Assembly: GCA_002333145.1 (NCBI GenBank)
Contig: DDBN01000127.1
Location: forward strand, 1-10,638
DNA from: Moraxellaceae bacterium UBA2031
Lineage (GTDB): Bacteria; Pseudomonadota; Gammaproteobacteria; Pseudomonadales; Moraxellaceae
Length of the DNA stretch: 10,638 nt
Direction of reading: 5' to 3'
A model generated the notes under the pieces. The model made no database searches. It had not been told where the DNA came from and was given only the letters and a program-made list of their open reading frames with translations. The first letter of the stretch is position 1; each line of letters starts with the position of its first letter. Shown here in pieces: positions 6,415 to 10,638 of this stretch. The translations under genes and the position numbers were made by a program.

Positions 6415-6441
6415 TATCGGGTGCATCATATCGGGTACATC
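6414..6441 (+). repeat. Tandem 14-bp direct repeat between ruvX and pyrB
   Basis: ATATCGGGTGCATC (6414-6427) is followed immediately by ATATCGGGTACATC (6428-6441), identical at 13 of 14 positions. It starts on the last base of the ruvX stop codon and runs into the hairpin at 6431-6452. Confidence 0.85.
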
Positions 6442-6452
6442 GCCGTACCCGA
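6431..6452. promoter_or_regulatory. Inverted repeat in the pyrB leader region
   Basis: TCGGGTAC-ATCGCC-GTACCCGA forms a perfect 8-bp stem with a 6-base loop, 43 bp before the pyrB ATG. No T-run follows, so it is not an intrinsic terminator. It could be an operator or an RNA leader element. The first copy of the 14-mer repeat (CGGGTGC, 6418-6424) can also pair with the right arm using one G-U pair, so two alternative stems are possible in RNA. No convincing -35/-10 pair was seen in 6415-6495. Confidence 0.45.
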
Positions 6453-6495
6453 GCAACTGGTTTACAATCGCTGTGCTCACTGAAGGACAGGCCCC

Positions 6496-7482
6496 ATGCA
6501 CCGCTCTTCCGCGCACGACGCCAGCCGCTTGCAGCTTAATGCTCAAGATCGCCTGCGCCATTTTCTGACCACTGAAGGTCTTTCCCGCGACCAGCTCACC
6601 GAGATTCTCGATACAGCCGAGAGCTTTATCGATCCGGTCACCGGCGCCATCGTCAACCGCCCATTATTGGCCGGCCAGACGGTGATGAACCTTTTTTTCG
6701 AGCCCAGTACACGTACCCGTACCACCTTCGAGGTGGCGGCCAAGCGCCTATCAGCCGATGTACTCAATATTGATATCTCCAAGTCCTCCACCAGCAAAGG
6801 CGAAACGCTGCGCGACATGCTGTGGAATCTGGAGGCAATGACGGCTGATATTTTTGTGGTACGTCACGGGGACTCCGGCGCGGCGCACTTTATCGCCAGC
6901 CAAGTTACGCCGAAGGTGGCCGTGATCAATGCCGGGGATGGGCGTCATGCTCACCCTACGCAGGCCATGCTGGACATGCTCACTATTCGGCGTCATGCAG
7001 GTGCATTTGAAAATCTCACCGTGGCCATCATCGGTGATATTCGCCACTCACGGGTGGCGCGCTCGGAAATTCATGCTCTGCAGACGCTCGGTGCGAAAGA
7101 AATTCGTGTGATTGCGCCACGTACGCTACTGCCCAAAGATTTCGACCAGCTGGGTGTGAATGTATTTGAGCGCATGGAGCAAGGCTTGGCAGATGTCGAT
7201 GTGGCAATTGCCTTACGCGTGCAGAACGAGCGTATGGAATCGGCGCTGCTGCCATCCAGTGATGAGTTTTACGCACTCTATGGCCTGACCCGCGACAAAC
7301 TGAAATACGCTAAGCCAGGTGTGCTGGTGATGCACCCGGGGCCGATCAATCGCGGCGTAGAAATTGAGTCGGCCGTGGCCGATGGGCCGCAATCACTGAT
7401 CCTAAAGCAGGTTAACTACGGTATTGCGGTTCGCATGGCCGTCCTCAGTCTGGCCGTGCGCGGTCAGATCGAGCAACGCTGA
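6496..7482 (+). CDS. pyrB: Aspartate carbamoyltransferase catalytic subunit
   Basis: PyrB joins carbamoyl phosphate to aspartate, the committed step of pyrimidine synthesis. The 328-residue product carries the carbamoyl-phosphate motif FEPSTRTR (68-75), SKGETLRDM (100-108), RHGDSGAA (123-130), HAHPTQAMLD (151-160) with the catalytic His region, and HPGPINRG (280-287). It has an N-terminal extension of about 25-30 residues before the first conserved block, as in Pseudomonas ATCases, where this end contacts PyrC' and takes part in effector control. ATG 6496 follows GAAGGA (6482-6487) by 8 bases. The next gene, pyrC', starts 19 bp downstream in the same operon. There is no pyrI regulatory subunit. 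The absence of pyrR directly upstream means control must come from elsewhere or from the leader structure. Confidence 0.97.
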   Translation: MHRSSAHDASRLQLNAQDRLRHFLTTEGLSRDQLTEILDTAESFIDPVTGAIVNRPLLAGQTVMNLFFEPSTRTRTTFEVAAKRLSADVLNIDISKSSTSKGETLRDMLWNLEAMTADIFVVRHGDSGAAHFIASQVTPKVAVINAGDGRHAHPTQAMLDMLTIRRHAGAFENLTVAIIGDIRHSRVARSEIHALQTLGAKEIRVIAPRTLLPKDFDQLGVNVFERMEQGLADVDVAIALRVQNERMESALLPSSDEFYALYGLTRDKLKYAKPGVLVMHPGPINRGVEIESAVADGPQSLILKQVNYGIAVRMAVLSLAVRGQIEQR

Positions 7483-7501
7483 ATTTTTTGAGGAGCCCGC
7501 G

Positions 7502-8719
7502 ATGGCGGTTCGTATCGACAATGTCCGACTGATCGACCCGGCAGCTGGCCATGATGCGGTTACCAGTGTGATTCTGGAAAATGGCCGCATGATGATCGGC
7601 GGCAGCGGTGTGGCTGCTGCGGAAATAATTGATGGTAGCGGCCTGTGGCTGACACCAGGGTTTGTTGATCTGTGCGCGCGCCTGCGCGAGCCAGGTGCCA
7701 AGATGCATGGCGGCGCTGCCAGCGAAACCCGAGCGGCCCGTGCCGGTGGTTTTTTGCATCTAGTAGTGCCGCCGGACACCCAGCCGGTACTCGATTCGGG
7801 TGCGCTGGTCACGCAGTTATGCGAACGTGCCGATGCGGCGGGTTATGCCAAAGTGTATCCCGTTGGTGCGCTGACCAAGGGGCTGGAAGGCAAGGCATTG
7901 TCGAACATGAACCGGTTGCGCCTTGCGGGTGCGGTGGCGGTCGGCAATGCACGTGCTCCTTTTGCTAGCGTTGAAACGGCGCTGCACTGCTTAGAGTACG
8001 CGGCTACGCTGGGGCTGACGGTGTTTTTTTCACCCGAAGAGCCTAGCTTGGCCAAAGGCTGTGCGCATGATGGATTTACTGCGGCACGTATGGGCCTGCC
8101 AGGCATTCCCGATACAGCCGAAACCATTGCATTAGCCACGCAACTCTTGCTGGTTGAGCAGACCGGCGTTAAGGCACATTTTGGCCAGCTTTCTTGCAGA
8201 GGTTCGGTGGAGTTAATTCGGATTGCCAAGGAAAAAGGTATTCCGGTTACGGCAGATGTGGCCATGCACCATTTGCATCTAACCGATGCCGCTATCGACG
8301 GCTTCAATAGTTTTGCCCATGTACGACCACCACTGCGCAGCAATGAAGATCGTGCGGCGTTGCGTGAAGGTGTGAAGACGGGTGTGATTGATGCGATTTG
8401 TTCGGATCACCAGCCACTGGATGCCAGCGCCAAGCTAGCGCCATTCCCGGCAACTGAGCCTGGCATGAGTACCTTGGAAACAGTATTGCCGTTGGGCTTG
8501 CAGTTGGTGCGTGAGGGGGTGCTTAGCGAGAGCCAGCTCATCGCTGCGCTGACATGCAAGCCGGGTGATGTGCTAGGAATAGAGCGCAATACCGGCTGGC
8601 TGCTGATTGATCCATTGGTGTCGTGGACAGTGAGTGGCGAAACCTTGCTGTCCACTGGCAAGAATACACCGTGGCTGGGTCAGACCCTGCAGGGCTTGGT
8701 ACGGCGTGTATTTAACTAG
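7502..8719 (+). CDS. pyrC': Dihydroorotase-like PyrC' (inactive partner of PyrB)
   Basis: The 405-residue product has the amidohydrolase fold of type I dihydroorotases, but the first metal motif, normally D-x-H-x-H-x-R, reads FVDLCARLREPG (54-65), with Cys58 and Arg60 in place of both histidines. The later 'HVS' histidine is also lost (HFGQLSC, 226-232, Gln229), while HH (256-257) and D302 (SDHQP) remain. It should not bind the zinc centre and is predicted to be catalytically dead. In Pseudomonas this paralogue (also called PyrX) is needed to assemble active ATCase with PyrB as a dodecamer, while a separate pyrC supplies activity. The order PyrB then PyrC' 19 bp apart fits that. ATG 7502 has a strong AGGAG (7491-7495). 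Similar sequence blocks, such as LEYAATLGLTVFF and GLPGIPDTAETIALA, are typical of the subfamily. Confidence 0.94.
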   Translation: MAVRIDNVRLIDPAAGHDAVTSVILENGRMMIGGSGVAAAEIIDGSGLWLTPGFVDLCARLREPGAKMHGGAASETRAARAGGFLHLVVPPDTQPVLDSGALVTQLCERADAAGYAKVYPVGALTKGLEGKALSNMNRLRLAGAVAVGNARAPFASVETALHCLEYAATLGLTVFFSPEEPSLAKGCAHDGFTAARMGLPGIPDTAETIALATQLLLVEQTGVKAHFGQLSCRGSVELIRIAKEKGIPVTADVAMHHLHLTDAAIDGFNSFAHVRPPLRSNEDRAALREGVKTGVIDAICSDHQPLDASAKLAPFPATEPGMSTLETVLPLGLQLVREGVLSESQLIAALTCKPGDVLGIERNTGWLLIDPLVSWTVSGETLLSTGKNTPWLGQTLQGLVRRVFN

Positions 8720-8731
8720 TGTGAGGTTGTC

Positions 8732-9409
8732 TTAGCGCCGGACCGTACGACTGCTTGCCATGGTCTGGGTGCCAACCACAATCATGCGCAGCATGATGGC
8801 CAGTTCTTTTTTGACGGTTGCGCGCTGATCTTGTGGCAAGTCCATGGCGGTAGCACCGATAGCAAATACCAGTCGTGTCATGGCTTTGGCGGTTAAGGCG
8901 GGCTCGAAAAGCCCGGTCTGGTTGCTGCCTGCCAGCCGCACGAGATCAGCCTGCAGTTCGTCTTCAAAAAAACTCAGTTGCCGTTCGACGGCTTGCTTAA
9001 AAGCCTCCGACCCGGCCGTGCCTTCACGCAGAAGCATGTGCAGCAGTTTGTCGTCGGCATCCAGCTGTTCCATAAAGGCATCGACGGAGCTCTGCACCAC
9101 GCTGCGCTCTGAGGTGGCCCGATGGCGCGCATCACCAATTATTTTGCGCAGCGAGCTGCCGGCCAGATCGATCAGGGCAATGGCCAGCTCGTCCATGTCA
9201 CGGAAGTGGCGGTAGAAGCTGTTGGGGGCAACCCCTGCTTCACGGGCAACTTCGCGCAGGCTCAAGGTGGAGACGCTACGATTTGGGCCGATCAGGGAAA
9301 GTGCAGCAGTGATGATGTCCTCCCGCGAGATGCTGACCTTGCGGCCACGACCACGGCTTTCTTCCGATACAAGGGTTGGGCTGAGCACGGGGTCGGTCAT
9401 GGTAGGCAT
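8732..9409 (-). CDS. TetR-family regulator, FabR/DesT-like
   Basis: The 225-residue product has a helix-turn-helix close to that of FabR and DesT, repressors that sense acyl-CoA/acyl-ACP composition and control unsaturated fatty acid synthesis. Recognition helix region: LSLREVAREAGVAPNSFYRHF (49-69), followed by RDMDELAIALIDLAGSSLR (70-88). The C-terminal domain keeps FabR-like features (LLREG at 126-130, AIGATAMDL at 183-191, LAIMLRMI at 203-210). There is a 25-residue basic N-terminal tail (SRGRGRK). Start is uncertain: ATG at 9409 or 9400; neither has a good ribosome-binding site. It is divergent from a desaturase-type ferredoxin reductase, so it likely represses that operon and possibly itself through the palindromic sites at 9463-9506. 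It converges on pyrC' with a 12-bp gap and no visible terminator. Confidence 0.92.
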   Translation of the reverse strand: MPTMTDPVLSPTLVSEESRGRGRKVSISREDIITAALSLIGPNRSVSTLSLREVAREAGVAPNSFYRHFRDMDELAIALIDLAGSSLRKIIGDARHRATSERSVVQSSVDAFMEQLDADDKLLHMLLREGTAGSEAFKQAVERQLSFFEDELQADLVRLAGSNQTGLFEPALTAKAMTRLVFAIGATAMDLPQDQRATVKKELAIMLRMIVVGTQTMASSRTVRR

Positions 9410-9462
9410 CGGCAGGGCGCTGAAGTATTAGCAGCAATAACGATGATCATACCATCTTTTAG

Positions 9463-9504
9463 TTAATATACGACCGTATAGATATTTGTATATTAATTCG
9501 TATA
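9463..9504. promoter_or_regulatory. Candidate operator: nested palindromes and 12-bp-spaced GTATA sites
   Basis: Within 42 bp are a palindrome TATACG-AC-CGTATA (9467-9480), a wider perfect 9-bp inverted repeat TTAATATAC (9463-9471) / GTATATTAA (9488-9496), and a 7-bp one TATACGA (9467-9473) / TCGTATA (9498-9504). The motif GTATA occurs at 9476, 9488 and 9500, exactly 12 bp apart. It lies between the FabR-like gene and the reductase it probably controls, and its right edge overlaps the -10 box. Binding by this TetR is inference. Confidence 0.6.
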
Positions 9505-9506
9505 AT
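9501..9506 (+). promoter_or_regulatory. Candidate -10 box for the reductase/desaturase operon
   Basis: TATAAT is a perfect sigma70 -10 hexamer, 38 bp before the reductase ATG. No recognisable -35 stands 16-18 bp upstream (that place reads about ATAGAT, 9478-9483) and there is no extended -10 TG. The presumed -35 area is occupied by the palindrome, which fits repression, or a need for an activator. Confidence 0.5.
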
Positions 9507-9544
9507 CCCGAATCCACTTACTTCGAGTCGGGCCCCGCCACGCT

Positions 9545-10624
9545 ATGACAGCTCCTCTCTTGCAACGATTGACCCATACGCTGGTGAAGCCCTCTGTCTT
9601 TGATTTTTGGGCGGGCAGGCTCAATCCAGTCTGGTCATGGCACCGAACTCTAGCGCGAGTGGCCGAGCGCTATCCCGAGTCAGCCGATGCCGTGACCTTG
9701 GTACTGGCGCCGAATCGCCATTTCGTCGGCTTTGAGCCAGGCCAGCACATCAATATTACGGCTGACGTTAACGGTCGACGCGTCACACGCAGCTATAGCC
9801 TCACGGGGATACCGCGTCCGGATGGCAAAATATCCATCACTGTAAAGGAAGTGGCTGGCGGCACCTTGAGTCCGCATCTCTGTCGCAAAACCCAGGTCGG
9901 AGATGTACTGGAGCTGGGTACGGCATTTGGCGAGATGCTTCTGCCGCCTGCCAAGCAGGCACAAAAGCATCTTTTTTTGGCGGCAGGCAGCGGCATCACG
10001 CCATTGGTGGCGCTGATCCGTAGTCAGGCCGCCGCCGGCATGCCCGGCGACCTGACGCTGGTGTATTGGGCAAGCAAGCGCGAAGAGTTCTGCTTTGTTC
10101 GCGAGTTGCGCGAACTGGCGGAAAAGTATTCCTCGTTTCGTGTGCAGTTTGTGCTGACGCAACAGAGTGAGTGCTTGCCCGATGAAAAGACAGGCCGTAT
10201 CAGCAGCGAATTACTGATGCGCTGCGTTCCTGATTTGGCAAGCCGCCATGTTGCATGCTGTGGGACTGATGGATTTGTGCAGGCCACCGCTAAGTTAGTG
10301 ACAGATACCGCCCGATCATTTCAGGCAGAGAGTTTTTCGCCGCCGACTTTTGGCAGTGATGCGACAGGAACGGTGCAGGTGAGATTGGCCGTATCAGGCC
10401 GCACGTTTGAAGTGCCTGTAGGTGAGTCGCTGCTCAGCGCGTTGGAAGCACAGGGCGAGCAACCTGAATACGGTTGCCGTATGGGTATTTGCAATACCTG
10501 CGCCTGCGGCAAGGCAACTGGTACCACGCAGGACATGATCAATGGCGATATCAGCACCGAGCCCGTGCAAGCGCTGCGCCTGTGCATTAGCCGTGCGACG
10601 ACAGATATCACCTTGGAGCTTTGA
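9545..10624 (+). CDS. Ferredoxin-NADP reductase fused to 2Fe-2S ferredoxin, desaturase partner
   Basis: This 359-residue protein moves electrons from NADPH via FAD to a 2Fe-2S cluster. Its layout is a FNR-type FAD domain with RSYSLT (82-87), an NAD(P) domain with GSGITP (148-153), then a linker around 262-276 and a plant-type ferredoxin domain with C311-x4-C316-x2-C319 and C347. In Pseudomonas and mycobacteria, reductases of this form feed membrane-bound acyl-CoA desaturases (DesC-DesB; Rv3230c-DesA3). The divergent FabR/DesT-like repressor supports that role. Start ATG 9545 has no strong Shine-Dalgarno (GGGCC only), but the product begins as the family does, with a 40-residue N-terminal segment (FDFWAGRLNPVWSW) that resembles other desaturase reductases. 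The next gene starts 9 bp after its stop. All redox ligands are present. Confidence 0.94.
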   Translation: MTAPLLQRLTHTLVKPSVFDFWAGRLNPVWSWHRTLARVAERYPESADAVTLVLAPNRHFVGFEPGQHINITADVNGRRVTRSYSLTGIPRPDGKISITVKEVAGGTLSPHLCRKTQVGDVLELGTAFGEMLLPPAKQAQKHLFLAAGSGITPLVALIRSQAAAGMPGDLTLVYWASKREEFCFVRELRELAEKYSSFRVQFVLTQQSECLPDEKTGRISSELLMRCVPDLASRHVACCGTDGFVQATAKLVTDTARSFQAESFSPPTFGSDATGTVQVRLAVSGRTFEVPVGESLLSALEAQGEQPEYGCRMGICNTCACGKATGTTQDMINGDISTEPVQALRLCISRATTDITLEL

Positions 10625-10633
10625 GGATTAATT

Positions 10634-10638
10634 ATGAA
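10634..10638 (+). CDS. Start of next gene, probably a membrane fatty acid desaturase
   Basis: ATG at 10634 follows GAGGA (10623-10627) with suitable spacing, and the Shine-Dalgarno overlaps the reductase stop codon, so the two genes would be cotranscribed. Only the first codon and two bases are in the window. Identity as a desaturase rests wholly on the upstream reductase and regulator. Confidence 0.45.

Noticed and set aside
7843..8343. A long minus-strand frame of 166 codons inside pyrC'
   Set aside because: It is an antisense shadow of a confidently assigned gene and its product has no recognisable domain order.
8720..8731. A terminator between the convergent pyrC' and TetR genes
   Set aside because: Only 12 bp separate the stops and no hairpin with a T-run is visible on either strand here or in the nearby coding ends.

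Overview
The window looks like ordinary chromosome from a gammaproteobacterium of the Pseudomonadales/Moraxellales type. The reasons are the pyrE-crc/xth neighbourhood, the algH-ruvX-pyrB-pyrC' order with an inactive dihydroorotase-like PyrC', and a FabR/DesT-type TetR regulator divergent from a desaturase-type ferredoxin reductase. The absence of pyrR between ruvX and pyrB resembles what I recall of Moraxellaceae more than Pseudomonas. Genus is not determinable from this stretch. There are no phage, IS, CRISPR, tRNA or rRNA signals.

Layout. Positions 1-1505 (minus strand) hold pyrE followed by gshB, which runs off the left edge; the two genes are 25 bp apart. A 90-bp divergent intergenic region separates pyrE from an ExoIII/Crc-family gene (1596-2360, plus). 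A small outer-membrane-type lipoprotein gene (2433-2804) overlaps a class I methyltransferase gene (2801-3403) by ATGA. A bidirectional terminator then separates this unit from a convergent short-chain dehydrogenase (3453-4250, minus). Divergent from the SDR is a run of plus-strand genes: a PanE/ApbA-like reductase lacking the usual catalytic residues (4370-5317), algH/yqgE (5356-5925), ruvX/yqgF (5974-6414), pyrB (6496-7482) and pyrC' (7502-8719). Convergent with pyrC' is a FabR-like TetR repressor (8732-9409, minus). A 135-bp AT-rich regulatory region separates it from a ferredoxin-NADP reductase/ferredoxin fusion (9545-10624), and the start of one more gene lies at the right edge.

How the genes work together. 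PyrB with PyrC' should form the Pseudomonas-type aspartate transcarbamoylase holoenzyme (step 2 of UMP synthesis). PyrE performs step 5, so two pyrimidine loci sit within 5 kb. GshB makes glutathione. The TetR gene and the reductase gene probably form an unsaturated fatty acid control module: the reductase passes electrons from NADPH to a membrane desaturase likely encoded next, and the repressor likely binds the palindromic/tandem GTATA sites between them.

The most interesting points are the structured operator/promoter region at 9463-9506, the catalytically intact ExoIII-like protein in the place where Pseudomonas carries Crc, the degenerate PanE-like enzyme, and the tandem 14-mer plus hairpin ahead of pyrB. 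I found no convincing new multi-gene system.
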